From JBAZWE01 sp041660545 (GTDB lineage: Bacteria; Actinomycetota; Thermoleophilia; BMS3ABIN01), in contig JBAZWE010000012.1 in assembly GCA_041660545.1 (NCBI GenBank), positions 1 to 35,351 of the forward strand: a stretch of DNA of 35,351 bases, given 5' to 3'. The notes under the pieces are model-generated. The model was given only the letters and a program-made list of their open reading frames with translations, was not told the origin of the DNA and ran no database searches. The position numbers and the translations under genes are program-made. Numbering within the stretch: position 1 is the stretch's first letter; every line of letters starts with the position of its first letter. Positions 24,180 through 32,553 of this stretch are shown here, piece after piece.

Positions 24180-24632
24180 ATGAAGAGCACCATAAAAATA
24201 CAGACAAAAAAAAGTTATACGGTAATTGGTTTTATCGTGGCGATAACGGTCGCCACGTTTGCGGCGCTCCTTTTCTCCGGCTGCAGTTCCACGGCCGGCA
24301 ACGACCCTGCTTTTCCGGAGTTCGTCTACCGCTCCGAGCAGTCTCTGGAAGGATACAGGATCGCGGCCGCAAACCAGGACATCATGCAATTCATCCCCTG
24401 TTATTGCGGCTGCAAACAGGATGCCGAGAAATACCGCAGTCTGAAAGACTGTTTCTACGACCGCAAAACCGGCGCGTACGACGAACATGCCGCCAGCTGC
24501 ACGACCTGCCTGGACGAAGCCGCGGACTTAAGCCAATGGAAGCAGGAGGGTCTCACCGCAGCACAGATCAGGGAGAGGATTGATACAAAATACGCCGAGC
24601 GGGGAGAGCCGACCGACACACCTATGCCCTGA
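24180..24632 (+). CDS. PCYCGC-motif lipoprotein
   Basis: 150 residues. A hydrophobic leader ends in LFSGC (lipobox Cys35). The mature part matches the PCYCGC family: QDIMQFIPCYCGC (73-78), a SLKDCF Cys at 91, YDEHAASCTTCLDEA (C107, C110), and a C-terminal AAQIRERIDTKYAERGEPTDTPMP. The dense Cys set on the outer face suggests metal binding or thiol redox; the family has no agreed biochemical role. ATG 24180 is preceded by CGGAG. It lies 24 bases after the Fe-S protein in the same frame. The gene ends three bases from the convergent J-domain gene. Confidence 0.85.
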   Translation: MKSTIKIQTKKSYTVIGFIVAITVATFAALLFSGCSSTAGNDPAFPEFVYRSEQSLEGYRIAAANQDIMQFIPCYCGCKQDAEKYRSLKDCFYDRKTGAYDEHAASCTTCLDEAADLSQWKQEGLTAAQIRERIDTKYAERGEPTDTPMP

Positions 24633-24635
24633 GGT

Positions 24636-24911
24636 CTAGCGCCACCTGCGAGAGAGGCCGGTAAGCCCCTCGCGCCAGAAGATGCGCCAGAAATCCATGC
24701 GGCGGACACGGGCGTATTCGGCGCGTCGCGCCGGGTCGGACAAAACATGACGGGCCTCGTTTATCTCCTGCATCTTGAGGGTTGCCGTTTCACGCAGCTC
24801 CGGCGGACAGGAGTCGGGATGGTATTTTCTGGCAAGCGCCTTGTACGCCCTCTCTATGACATCCGGCGACGCTTCCTGATGGACTTCGAGGATTCGGTAA
24901 TAATCTTTCAC
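24636..24911 (-). CDS. Small J-domain protein
   Basis: About 91 residues from the GTG at 24911, where homology begins (KDYYRILEVHQEASPDVIERAYK). The HPD tripeptide that stimulates DnaK is at 31-33 (ARKYHPDSC), followed by MQEINEARHVLSDPARRAEY. A short Trp/Arg-rich tail (RMDFWRIFWREGL) follows instead of the Gly/Phe and zinc-finger regions of a full DnaJ. It probably recruits Hsp70 to a particular client. The longer upstream frame is unlikely, because a promoter sits at 24941-24970. Confidence 0.88.
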   Translation of the reverse strand: MKDYYRILEVHQEASPDVIERAYKALARKYHPDSCPPELRETATLKMQEINEARHVLSDPARRAEYARVRRMDFWRIFWREGLTGLSRRWR

Positions 24912-24940
24912 GGATTGGACGTTCCTTTTTGCACGCGCCA

Positions 24941-24970
24941 ATAGTACAGCAAACGTGCGCGAGTTACCAA
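24941..24970 (-). promoter_or_regulatory. Promoter of the J-domain gene
   Basis: On the minus strand, TTGGTA (24970-24965), an 18-base spacer and TACTAT (24946-24941). This gives a leader of roughly 20-25 bases to GTG 24911 and supports that start. Confidence 0.5.
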
Positions 24971-25188
24971 GCGGCCAGGATGACGATAGCACAGGTCAGA
25001 AAAACAAAAGAACGCGCACGCAATTCGCATGCACGTTCAAATTTTGCTCGATCACCAGGCAGAAGATCAATGGTCGCCGGGTCTGACAATAATCGCTCGC
25101 AACGTCCGCTCTAGACCCGACGCAATATCCACGTCATATGTACAGCAATACCTCTGTCTTCAGCCCATGCCCTGGAAGGCGTTGGAGT

Positions 25189-25659
25189 TCAGGCGGTTAT
25201 CTTGGACCGCTCAGACTCCGCGAATTGCCAACCCTTGGAAGACCCCGCACCGTTATTTTGATCTGATGTCAGGTCTGCAAAAGTAGTTGATTCAAGCCGT
25301 TCAATCAGATTCTGCTGGATCATGTCCCAGACAGGATGCACCGGGCAGAAATCTTCCCGCGAGCATTCCCCGTCTTCCCGCAGACAACGATTAAGCACGA
25401 TCGGCTCTTCTATAGCCTCGATAACCTCTCTGAGGTTGATTTCCTCAGGCAGGCGTGCAAGGAGGACACCACCCTGATTACCGCGCAGTGTTCTCACTAA
25501 ACCGGACCGGGCCAGCGTGCGCATGATCGTCGGGAGGTACTTCTCAGGAATTCCTTCACTGGATGCGATCTCCTTCGTTTGCACCACACTGCCAAACTCT
25601 TCGCTCGACAGATGCAGTAAAGCCCTGATTGCGTAATCTGCTTGCCTTGTAAGTTGCAT
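25189..25659 (-). CDS. Rrf2-family transcriptional regulator with Fe-S-type cysteines
   Basis: 156 residues. A winged-helix domain (MQLTRQADYAIRALLHLSS; IPEKYLPTIMRTLARSGLVRTLRGNQGG) is followed by the Rrf2 effector loop with Cys92, Cys99 and Cys105. The spacing is close to that of the [2Fe-2S] ligands in IscR and NsrR. It could sense Fe-S status, nitric oxide or redox stress. The C-terminus is about 20 residues longer than minimal. ATG 25659 has a very strong AGGAGGT site. No isc/suf operon follows in this window, so its targets are unknown. Confidence 0.92.
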   Translation of the reverse strand: MQLTRQADYAIRALLHLSSEEFGSVVQTKEIASSEGIPEKYLPTIMRTLARSGLVRTLRGNQGGVLLARLPEEINLREVIEAIEEPIVLNRCLREDGECSREDFCPVHPVWDMIQQNLIERLESTTFADLTSDQNNGAGSSKGWQFAESERSKITA

Positions 25660-25976
25660 GTGACACCTCCTTCTTTCAGATCAGGTTTTAGAAGCGCAGG
25701 ACTGGCTCCCGTTCTTCTTTCATGGCTCCGAAACTATTTTCATTCCGGTTTTGCGCGGGTAAAACACAGCGCAACCATGTGCCGTTAATCGTATTTTGGA
25801 GAATATCGTGAGTGAGGGTGCGTTCCTATCGGGGAAATCCCCCATCTTTATTATCGATTTAACTAATTTGAGTACTTAGGTTCGGTAAGAATGGGGTTCC
25901 GTGAGAGGGAAGGAATAGAAAAAATACGTCTATTTGCAGGGTATTATGCTAAAAGGCACAAATCGGGAGGAAAAAA
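25660..25976. promoter_or_regulatory. Intergenic region upstream of the Rrf2 gene
   Basis: No gene is supported in this stretch of about 317 bases. It holds an AT-rich segment with an imperfect dyad ACTAATTTGAGT (25862-25873), of the general kind bound by Rrf2 proteins, and a GGGGAAATCCCC palindrome (25831-25842). Autoregulation is possible but not shown. Confidence 0.3.
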
Positions 25977-25999
25977 TGAGGAAAAACTGTTGCAGATTG

Positions 26000-27337
26000 C
26001 TACCATTTTTTCTCCAGATTGAGCAGTTCCCGGCCGTATCCGATCACGCAAATCGGGGAAACGATGAACTGGTAGAAAAGGAAGTAGGCCACGAATCCAA
26101 GGATATTTCGCCTTATTTTTAACCCCATTAATTCGAATACGCTTCTCTGGTAACGCAGCATGACCAGGATGATCAACGCCGTAAGGGGGAGCACCAGCAA
26201 GGTCATAAGACCGGCGATATGATAGTAACCGAAAAACGCCAGTACGACTCCCGGCAGGAAAGCCACGGTGAAGGTAAGGTCCAGCGCGGGGAACAGCAGG
26301 TCCATCGTCACGAAAAACCCCGCGAAACCACGCTGCTTCCAGACTATGCTTATATGGCTTCGAAGTGCTTCTATCATACCCCGGGCCCAGCGCTGACGTT
26401 GTCTGTAGAAGCCCCGGAAGTTAGCTGGCACTTTTGTGAAAGCGATAGCGGTAGGTTCATGAACGACCCGATGCCCTTCCTGAAGCAGGGCCCATGTGAG
26501 GACGATATCCTCGCCGATACGGTTCGGCCAGCCGCGGGCCGATCTGACGATGCCGGTGCGGAAAGCGCTGAAAGAGCCCTGCGCCACGAGTGTTCCGCGG
26601 TAAAGGCTCTGCTGGCGCTTGACCGCCCCTATGGCCAGAAAATAATCCCATTCCTGCAGTCGGGTGATGTGTGACTCACGCGAATTTTTCGCGAGGACGG
26701 ACCCGGCGACAGCCGCGCAGTTCGGCGTGGAATTTAGGCGCGCGACAATGCGCCTCAGGGCCTGCGGGTGGAGAAAAGTGTCGGCATCTATGGTTACCAG
26801 GACACGATGCGAGACAGCATCAAGCCCCACGTTGAGCGCCGCCGCTTTTCCCTGGTGGGGAATGGAGATTATTTCCAGGCATGGCTTGCGGAGAGAGCGC
26901 AGGTAGTTGAGAGTCCCATCGGTGGAACCGTCGTCGATGACGATGATTTCGATCTCGGCGGGGTAACCCTGACCCGCCAGTCCGCGAAATGTCTCAGGCA
27001 GGTTCTTCTCCTCGTTGCGGGCAGCGATAAGAATCGATACCGCCGGAAAGTTTCCATCCAGCTTTAGGGGAGGCTGTCTGTAGCTGAGCAGGCTGAGCAG
27101 CAGAAAGACGTTGAGATAGCCGGGGATTATGGCGATAAACGCGACCAGTATTATTGCACCAGGTAGGGATACCAGGCCGGCAAGTTCGTCGATCCATGAC
27201 AGCGCGAGGATAGTGCCGCCCGCCGCGAACGCAAGCGCGCCCAGGTTGGCGACTGCAAAACGCGTCGTCAAACCGGAACGTGGCAGGCCCCCCACAAGCT
27301 CGCTACCGCCTGAAGCGGTTTTTGTTGGAGTACTCAT
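26000..27337 (-). CDS. Membrane glycosyltransferase, family 2
   Basis: About 445 residues from ATG 27337; an in-frame GTG at 27367 is possible. It has two N-terminal membrane helices, a GT-A domain with VSILIAARNEEKNLPETF, IIVIDDGSTDGT, the DxD motif in VTIDADTF, the acceptor-site GED (RIGEDIVLTW) and QRQRWARGM, then three or four C-terminal helices. This architecture is that of processive beta-glycan synthases such as poly-N-acetylglucosamine or cellulose-like enzymes. The product cannot be named: no deacetylase, export or c-di-GMP gene lies beside it. Confidence 0.9.
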   Translation of the reverse strand: MSTPTKTASGGSELVGGLPRSGLTTRFAVANLGALAFAAGGTILALSWIDELAGLVSLPGAIILVAFIAIIPGYLNVFLLLSLLSYRQPPLKLDGNFPAVSILIAARNEEKNLPETFRGLAGQGYPAEIEIIVIDDGSTDGTLNYLRSLRKPCLEIISIPHQGKAAALNVGLDAVSHRVLVTIDADTFLHPQALRRIVARLNSTPNCAAVAGSVLAKNSRESHITRLQEWDYFLAIGAVKRQQSLYRGTLVAQGSFSAFRTGIVRSARGWPNRIGEDIVLTWALLQEGHRVVHEPTAIAFTKVPANFRGFYRQRQRWARGMIEALRSHISIVWKQRGFAGFFVTMDLLFPALDLTFTVAFLPGVVLAFFGYYHIAGLMTLLVLPLTALIILVMLRYQRSVFELMGLKIRRNILGFVAYFLFYQFIVSPICVIGYGRELLNLEKKW

Positions 27338-27454
27338 GGCGAAGAAACGGGTCCGGTGAAAATTCACTCCGGGCCCTGTGTCATGTTCGCCATATATGAC
27401 TGAAAATCCTTGTTTGATCGATCATGGGGCGAAGTAATGAACGTACCTGTTTTT

Positions 27455-29563
27455 TTAGATCTCGCAATCGACTACCGGGCATCCGCCGGCGTACTCGGGA
27501 CCGGCCCGCACGTGACCCTCGCCCGCTTCTCCCTCGATCTCGCCGCTCAAATAAAGAACCTGTTGCTTCCTGCTGCCGTAGCGAAAGACGGTTATCCCCT
27601 TGCAGCCGGAGTCCCAGGCAAGCAGGAAGGCTTCGCGCACTTCGTCGATGCCGGCGCTGTGCGGCAGATTGATCGTTTTCGAGACTGCATTATCGACGTG
27701 CTTCTGGAAGGCGGCCTGCATGCGGACATGCCATGCAGGCGTTATGTCCAGGGCGGTGACGAACAGCTCCCTGATATCTTCCGGCACGCTGTCGATATCC
27801 CGCACGCTGCCGGTCCTCGATATCTCCATCATCAGCTTCTCGGACCAGAAGCCTCGTTCGTGCGCCTGCTTCTCGAAGTCGGCGTTGGTCTCGATCATGT
27901 GGGTTCCCTCCATCACATCCCGCACGAAGGAGATGGCGAACAGTGGCTCGATCCCACTGGTGGTTCCCGCGATGACGCTGATCGTCCCGGTCGGCGCAAT
28001 CGTCGTCAGGGTTGCGTTGCGCATCGCCGCAAACCCGCGTTGCTGCCACAGGCTTCCCTGAAAATTGGGGAATGAGCCACGTCGTTCGGCGATCTGTGCC
28101 GATTTTGCCGCCGCCCTTTCCGCTATGAACTCCATGATCTGGGAAGCTTTTTTAAGCGCCTCCTCCGAGTTGTAACGCAAGTCCAGCCGAACCAGTGCCT
28201 CGGCGAAACCCATGACACCCAGCCCGATCTTGCGATTGCCTCTGGTCATATCACCTATCTGTTCCAGCGGGAAGCGGTTGGCGTCGATGACGTTATCCAG
28301 AAAATGCACGCCGATATCGACCAGTTCTCCCAGTCGTTGCCAGTTCATGTCGCCGTCGCCGGCCAGTTTCGACAGATCGATGGATCCCAAGTTGCACGAT
28401 TCGTACGGCAGCAGAGGCTGCTCGCCGCAGGGATTGGTCGTTTCCATCGGCCCCAGTTGCGGGGTCGGATTCACCGCGTTGATGCGGTCTATGAATATCA
28501 GCCCGGGATCGCCGGTCGCCCAGGCCGCTGATGCTATCGCTTCCAGCACGGGCCGCGCTCTCAACGATCCGGTCTGTATGCCGGAGCGCGGATTCACCAG
28601 CCCATATTCGCCATCCTCCCGGACCGCATCCATGAACTCATCAGTCACCGCCACGGAGATGTTGAAGTTGTGAAGAAAGTTTTCCTGCTGTTTTGCGGCG
28701 ATGAAATCGAGGATATCGGGGTGGTCGACCCGCAGCACGCCCATATTGGCGCCCCGGCGCCGTCCGCCCTGTTTCACGACCTCGGTGGCGCTGTCGAAAG
28801 CTCCCATGAAGCTTACCGGGCCTGAAGCCACACCATGGGTCGTGCCCACCAGGTCACCTCGTGGCCGCAAGTGTGAGAAAGAAAAGCCCGTGCCACCTCC
28901 GGCCTGATGGATGATCGCCATATACTTGACGGCGTCAAAGATACCCGGGATGGAGTCGGGGACCGGCAGCACGAAACAAGCCGAGAGAAGACCCAGCTGC
29001 GTGCCCGCGTTCATCAGGGTGGGGGAGTTGGGTAGAAACTCGCGTGACGCCATGATTTCATAAAAACGTTCTTCAGCAATCGCGGGATCGTCGCCATATG
29101 CGGCTTCTGGCGCGGCTACGTGTCTGGCGACACGCTTAAACAATTGCCCGGGCGTCTCGACGACCTGTCCCTGATCATTCTTGATCAGATATCGTTTCTT
29201 GAGTACCGTCAGCGCGTTTATGGGCAGTTTCAGGTCATCCCTGACTCCCAGAAACTGCCTGACCGAACGGATCTCGGCATGGCGGTGCCTGTAGGCCATA
29301 TATGTCCGGGCTGTCTCCTTAAGCGGGCTCGACATCAGTACATCCTCGACAATATCCTGTATCTCTTCCACGCCGGGGGAAGCGCCATCGAAGCGCTCCT
29401 CAAGCCGCGCCACCACCTGTTTGGTCAGGTCGTGAGAGGTGCCGCCGTCCTGTTCTCCGGCAGCATCCATGGCGCGGGATATGGCCCGCTGGATCCTGCC
29501 GGCGTCAAACGGCTCGGGATTCCCGTCGCGGGAGATTATTTTTTCAAGGGCTCTTTTGCTCAT
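27455..29563 (-). CDS. nrdJ: Adenosylcobalamin-dependent (class II) ribonucleoside-diphosphate reductase
   Basis: About 702 residues from ATG 29563; in-frame starts at 29596 and 29605 are possible. An N-terminal ATP-cone (about 1-90) sets overall activity. The 10-stranded barrel shows FLPNSPTLMNAGT, a first redox Cys in LLSACFVLPVPDS, GGGTGFSFSHLRPRGD, the catalytic NPCGEQPLLPYESCNLGSI and TTIAPTGTISVIAGTT. The C-terminus ends in CPVVDC, a compact Cys pair for re-reduction, in place of the longer zinc-ribbon tail often seen. It uses AdoCbl to start the radical reaction, so it is a direct consumer of the cofactor made by the operons upstream. No B12 riboswitch precedes it. Confidence 0.95.
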   Translation of the reverse strand: MSKRALEKIISRDGNPEPFDAGRIQRAISRAMDAAGEQDGGTSHDLTKQVVARLEERFDGASPGVEEIQDIVEDVLMSSPLKETARTYMAYRHRHAEIRSVRQFLGVRDDLKLPINALTVLKKRYLIKNDQGQVVETPGQLFKRVARHVAAPEAAYGDDPAIAEERFYEIMASREFLPNSPTLMNAGTQLGLLSACFVLPVPDSIPGIFDAVKYMAIIHQAGGGTGFSFSHLRPRGDLVGTTHGVASGPVSFMGAFDSATEVVKQGGRRRGANMGVLRVDHPDILDFIAAKQQENFLHNFNISVAVTDEFMDAVREDGEYGLVNPRSGIQTGSLRARPVLEAIASAAWATGDPGLIFIDRINAVNPTPQLGPMETTNPCGEQPLLPYESCNLGSIDLSKLAGDGDMNWQRLGELVDIGVHFLDNVIDANRFPLEQIGDMTRGNRKIGLGVMGFAEALVRLDLRYNSEEALKKASQIMEFIAERAAAKSAQIAERRGSFPNFQGSLWQQRGFAAMRNATLTTIAPTGTISVIAGTTSGIEPLFAISFVRDVMEGTHMIETNADFEKQAHERGFWSEKLMMEISRTGSVRDIDSVPEDIRELFVTALDITPAWHVRMQAAFQKHVDNAVSKTINLPHSAGIDEVREAFLLAWDSGCKGITVFRYGSRKQQVLYLSGEIEGEAGEGHVRAGPEYAGGCPVVDCEI

Positions 29564-29637
29564 GATCTTGTGCTTTTCGGCGTTTTGGGCCGGCATCAAC
29601 AGCAACCGGCGCTTAATATCTACCCGCGAGCCGACCT

Positions 29638-29667
29638 ATATAATCCGCAGACTTAACCTGTTTTTAA
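29638..29667 (-). promoter_or_regulatory. Possible nrdJ promoter
   Basis: On the minus strand, TTAAAA (29667-29662), an 18-base spacer and TTATAT (29643-29638). The match is moderate. It fits any of the candidate nrdJ starts. Confidence 0.35.
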
Positions 29668-29687
29668 CCTTAAACAACCGCAAAACC

Positions 29688-29717
29688 TTGCTCAAAACGG
29701 CACAAACGCAGTACAAT
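29688..29717 (+). promoter_or_regulatory. Promoter for the Cys-rich protein gene
   Basis: TTGCTC (29688-29693), an 18-base spacer and TACAAT (29712-29717). It gives a leader of about 90 bases before TTG 29816. Confidence 0.5.
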
Positions 29718-29815
29718 ACACCCGATTGAAAAACGTGCGGCCGTGAAAGTTCGGGAAACGGGGGCCAAACAGCTGGAACCTCTGGTGAGCCGCGAAAAAG
29801 GAAGAAAGGTACAAA

Positions 29816-30184
29816 TTGTCATTACTTCTGGAACTCTCTGAAGAGTTGGAGTGCAACGAGTGCGGCGTACTTTGTGAAAAAGTAATCTATCCCGCGAATT
29901 GCTTCAACTCCGGATGCAAGTACATCTACTCATACGATGAGATGGGAAAAACATACTTCGGATGCCTCTATAAGGTGTTCGGTGTTGAGATCGACCTGGG
30001 CGGATTCCACGAGCTGGAAAAGCGCAAGGGCGGCTTTGGCGCGGTCAAGGTTGTGCGTCCTCCACTGGACCGCTGCAGCCTTACCGTGGAGAAAGCCTAC
30101 AGCCGCGATCAGGACACCGACTGCAAGAAGGCGCTTGCTGAGCGTTATGCGTCCGGAGCAGCAATTCATCCCAACGAACGGTAG
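29816..30184 (+). CDS. Cys-rich conserved protein of unknown function
   Basis: 122 residues. I do not recognise the family. Six of the first fifty residues are Cys (13, 16, 20, 29, 34, 50), in ECNECGVLC, NCFNSGC and YFGC, with further Cys at about 87 and 102. This suggests a zinc or Fe-S binding module. The segment CKYIYSYDEMGKTYFGCLYKVFGVEID is followed by a basic stretch. There is no signal peptide or membrane helix, so it should be cytoplasmic. The start is TTG 29816 behind GGAAGAAAGG. The HExxH gene follows 60 bases later, probably in the same transcript. Confidence 0.75.
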   Translation: MSLLLELSEELECNECGVLCEKVIYPANCFNSGCKYIYSYDEMGKTYFGCLYKVFGVEIDLGGFHELEKRKGGFGAVKVVRPPLDRCSLTVEKAYSRDQDTDCKKALAERYASGAAIHPNER

Positions 30185-30244
30185 GCTTAAGTCACGGCCC
30201 CATGGCCGTATCTATCCGGCATTTTCCTGACCAGGTGAACGGTA

Positions 30245-30604
30245 TTGGATCGTAAGCATTTTGAAGAACTGGTCGAGCAGGCGCTTGTCAGTCTTCCACC
30301 GGAATTTGCCGAACGTCTCGATAACGTTTCAATCGTTGTCCAGGACCTGGCGTCGCCCGCACAGCTACGCAAGGTGAATCTCAAGGACCCCCATCATCTT
30401 CTCGGGCTGTATGAAGGCATACCCCTTACCCGCAGACCCGATGCCTATGCCGGCGCCCTTCCGGACCAGATCTCGATCTTCCGCATTCCCATCGAGGAGA
30501 TGTCCCATAGCGACGAGGAGATCAAGGCTCAGGTGCGCAATACCGTCATGCATGAACTGGGGCATTATTTCGGTATGTCAGAGAAGGAGCTACGGGATAT
30601 CTGA
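30245..30604 (+). CDS. Zincin-like metallopeptidase-fold protein (HExxH)
   Basis: 119 residues, the standard length for the small zincin family found widely in actinobacteria (Pfam zincin_1). LLGLYEGIPLTRR, PDQISIFRIPIEE and VRNTVMHELGHYFGMSEKEL are family blocks. HELGH at 103-107 gives the two zinc His and the catalytic Glu. The start is TTG 30245 with AGGTGA upstream. It has no signal peptide and is thought to be cytosolic. Whether these proteins are true proteases is not established. Confidence 0.88.
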   Translation: MDRKHFEELVEQALVSLPPEFAERLDNVSIVVQDLASPAQLRKVNLKDPHHLLGLYEGIPLTRRPDAYAGALPDQISIFRIPIEEMSHSDEEIKAQVRNTVMHELGHYFGMSEKELRDI

Positions 30605-30634
30605 CGGTTTGTCTTTCGTTCAGGCATCAGGCAA

Positions 30635-30664
30635 TTGACAGAAAATCGCGGCAGGCGATAAGCT
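30635..30664 (+). promoter_or_regulatory. Promoter upstream of the zinc-ribbon membrane protein
   Basis: TTGACA (30635-30640) is a perfect -35. An 18-base spacer leads to TAAGCT (30659-30664), a fair -10. The leader to ATG 30704 is about 33 bases. Confidence 0.5.
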
Positions 30665-30703
30665 TATTGTCACTTTTCGATACCGATCGATTGAGAGCAG
30701 ACC

Positions 30704-31417
30704 ATGTTTTGTCACAATTGCGGAAGACCCAACGATGATGGCGCCAGATTCTGCAATGATTGCGGAACCGGTTTGGTCACTTCCAATCTGAATGCGCAGA
30801 ATCCCGCGAACTCCCAGATCCAGGCCGGTGGCGGACAGGCTGTGCCACCTGCGAATTATGCTGGTAACAATGCGATGCCATATTCACAGGCAATCCCCGG
30901 CGCTGTTCCCGCAGCGCTTGCCCCAGGGATCACCGGCGTGGTCGGCCGGATTTTCCAGGCAAAATTTCTGGCATTCCTGGTAGTCGCCCTGGTGGCGAGC
31001 GTCAGTATCTATCACTTTGTCCTGGCGGAGCCAAAACCGGTGGACACAGTGAATAAATTTGTTAATGCGGTGAACGAAAAAGATATTAATACCGCGGTAT
31101 CTTGTCTGGATCCAAAATATGAGAAGGCCTACAACGCAACGAGTGGCATAATCGGGGGGTTGACGGGGGTTGAGTTGACCGACATTGCCGATCTCTTCCC
31201 GGCCCTGATTTCCATCAGCGGCACCAAGGCGGACCTGCAGATGAAAATCGTCAATGTCGAATCAGAGACCGTGCAGGGTGAGTACACCATGTTAAAGACC
31301 CAGGTCGAAGCACGGGGCACCGATGAAAATGGCCGCGTAACCAGTGAGCAGGGCCCAGTGACATTCAAGATGAAGAAGTTCAATGACGGCTGGCGGATCG
31401 TGGATATGATTTCATAG
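30704..31417 (+). CDS. Zinc-ribbon membrane protein with extracytoplasmic domain
   Basis: 237 residues. An N-terminal zinc ribbon (C3, C6, C17, C20: FCHNCG and FCNDCG) is followed by an Asn/Pro/Ala-rich linker to about 80 and one membrane helix at about 88-107. A C-terminal domain of about 130 residues begins KPVDTVNKFVNAVNEKDINTAVSCLDP. That opening resembles NTF2/DUF4878-type lipoprotein domains. The layout puts the ribbon inside and the folded domain outside. The role is unknown; sensing or scaffolding at the envelope is a guess. ATG 30704 has GAGAG upstream. Confidence 0.8.
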   Translation: MFCHNCGRPNDDGARFCNDCGTGLVTSNLNAQNPANSQIQAGGGQAVPPANYAGNNAMPYSQAIPGAVPAALAPGITGVVGRIFQAKFLAFLVVALVASVSIYHFVLAEPKPVDTVNKFVNAVNEKDINTAVSCLDPKYEKAYNATSGIIGGLTGVELTDIADLFPALISISGTKADLQMKIVNVESETVQGEYTMLKTQVEARGTDENGRVTSEQGPVTFKMKKFNDGWRIVDMIS

Positions 31418-31660
31418 CGCGCATTTACGCCCTTTCGTATTACCCTCTTGCTGACCTCCCCAGGAAAACATCGAAGCCTCACGGATAATGGGCCTGGCTG
31501 CGAGTAGTCGACGCCATCAGGCAGCGATATCGCAAAAGACGAGAAAAATACTTATTATTGATGGTTGAGCTGTGTAAAGCTCTTACTGTCAATTCGAGAG
31601 AGATCGGTTTTTTACCGCGCCCCTCAATCTATCACTCATCTGAACCCCGGAAAGGTTGTC
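31418..31660. other. Intergenic region upstream of thiM, no element recognised
   Basis: 243 bases. I looked for a TPP riboswitch (CTGAGA and the ACCTGATCTGG-like box) and did not find one. No promoter with acceptable spacing was seen either. Confidence 0.4.
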
Positions 31661-32473
31661 ATGACGGAAATAGAAGCAGAAACAATTGAATTTCTTACCA
31701 GAATCAGAGAAAAATCCCCACTTGTTCATAACATCACTAATTTTGTGGTTATGAACAGTTCCGCCAATATCCTGCTGGCGATCGGCGCTTCTCCCGTAAT
31801 GGCCCATTGCCAGGCCGAAGTCGAGGAGATGACTTCTATTGCCAGTGCCCTGGTCCTCAACATCGGTACTATCCAGGAGGATTGGCTTGAGTCCATGATT
31901 CTCGCCGCAAAGACCGCGAACTCAGTTGGCATACCGGTAGTCCTTGATCCGGTTGGCGCGGGGGCGACCAGACTCCGGACCGAAGCGATAAAAGAAATAA
32001 TGGGAAACTCTTCCATCTCCGTCCTGCGCGGTAATTGTTCGGAGGTTCTTTCCCTCGCATCTTCTGATATCAGGACCAAGGGGGTTGATTCTTCCCTGTC
32101 ATTATCCGACCGGACTGTTGATGCCGCCAGACAGATGGCCACAGATAATAAATGTGTTATTGCAATTTCCGGGGAAGAGGATTGCATAACTGATGGCAAC
32201 AGGGTTTTTCGCGTAAGAAACGGCCAGCCTGTAATGACCATGGTTACAGGGATCGGTTGCGGACTGACGGCCGTGACTGCTGCTTTTTGCGCGGTTGCGG
32301 ACGACGACCTCACCCTGGCTACGGCGGCAGCCTTCGGTTATTACGGACTCTGCGGCGATCTGGCGGTAAAGACAAGTGATAGACCGGGGAGCTTTGAAGT
32401 CGCTTTCATCGATCAGCTGTATTCAACAGGTGATGAAGAGATCAGTAAGCAAATAAAGATAGAAGAAGTTTGA
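31661..32473 (+). CDS. thiM: Hydroxyethylthiazole kinase
   Basis: 270 residues. It phosphorylates 4-methyl-5-(2-hydroxyethyl)thiazole in thiamine salvage. HNITNFVVMNSSANILLAIGASPVMAH is the substrate-site opening. VLDPVGAGATRLRTE, the VLRGNCSEVLSL block (ThiM carries RGNxSE here) and the anion-hole region MVTGIGCGLTAVTAAFCAV follow. I chose ATG 31661, with GGAAAGG five bases upstream, over the 32-codon upstream extension. ThiD and ThiE are not adjacent, so this looks like a stand-alone salvage gene. Confidence 0.93.
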   Translation: MTEIEAETIEFLTRIREKSPLVHNITNFVVMNSSANILLAIGASPVMAHCQAEVEEMTSIASALVLNIGTIQEDWLESMILAAKTANSVGIPVVLDPVGAGATRLRTEAIKEIMGNSSISVLRGNCSEVLSLASSDIRTKGVDSSLSLSDRTVDAARQMATDNKCVIAISGEEDCITDGNRVFRVRNGQPVMTMVTGIGCGLTAVTAAFCAVADDDLTLATAAAFGYYGLCGDLAVKTSDRPGSFEVAFIDQLYSTGDEEISKQIKIEEV

Positions 32474-32553
32474 AAATATAAATAAGCAGTAATCCTGATA
32501 CCGCAGACAGTGCTTTCGGTTTTAGCAGTATTTCGAAGGATCGAGGAGGGGTA

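Noticed and set aside
24153..24182. TGA after a Cys codon at the end of the Fe-S protein, in frame with the next gene, considered as a second Sec site
   Set aside because: The downstream gene has its own ribosome site and lipoprotein signal, readthrough would create an odd fusion, and only a weak 4-bp hairpin follows the TGA.
25977..26122. 48-codon plus-strand frame with a good GGGAGGA site
   Set aside because: Most of it lies antisense to the conserved 3' end of the glycosyltransferase gene and the product has no recognisable features.
27410..28075. 221-codon plus-strand frame opposite nrdJ
   Set aside because: It is the shadow of the highly conserved NrdJ coding strand, with no ribosome site.
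31418..31660. Possible TPP riboswitch upstream of thiM
   Set aside because: No CTGAGA and no second conserved box could be found.
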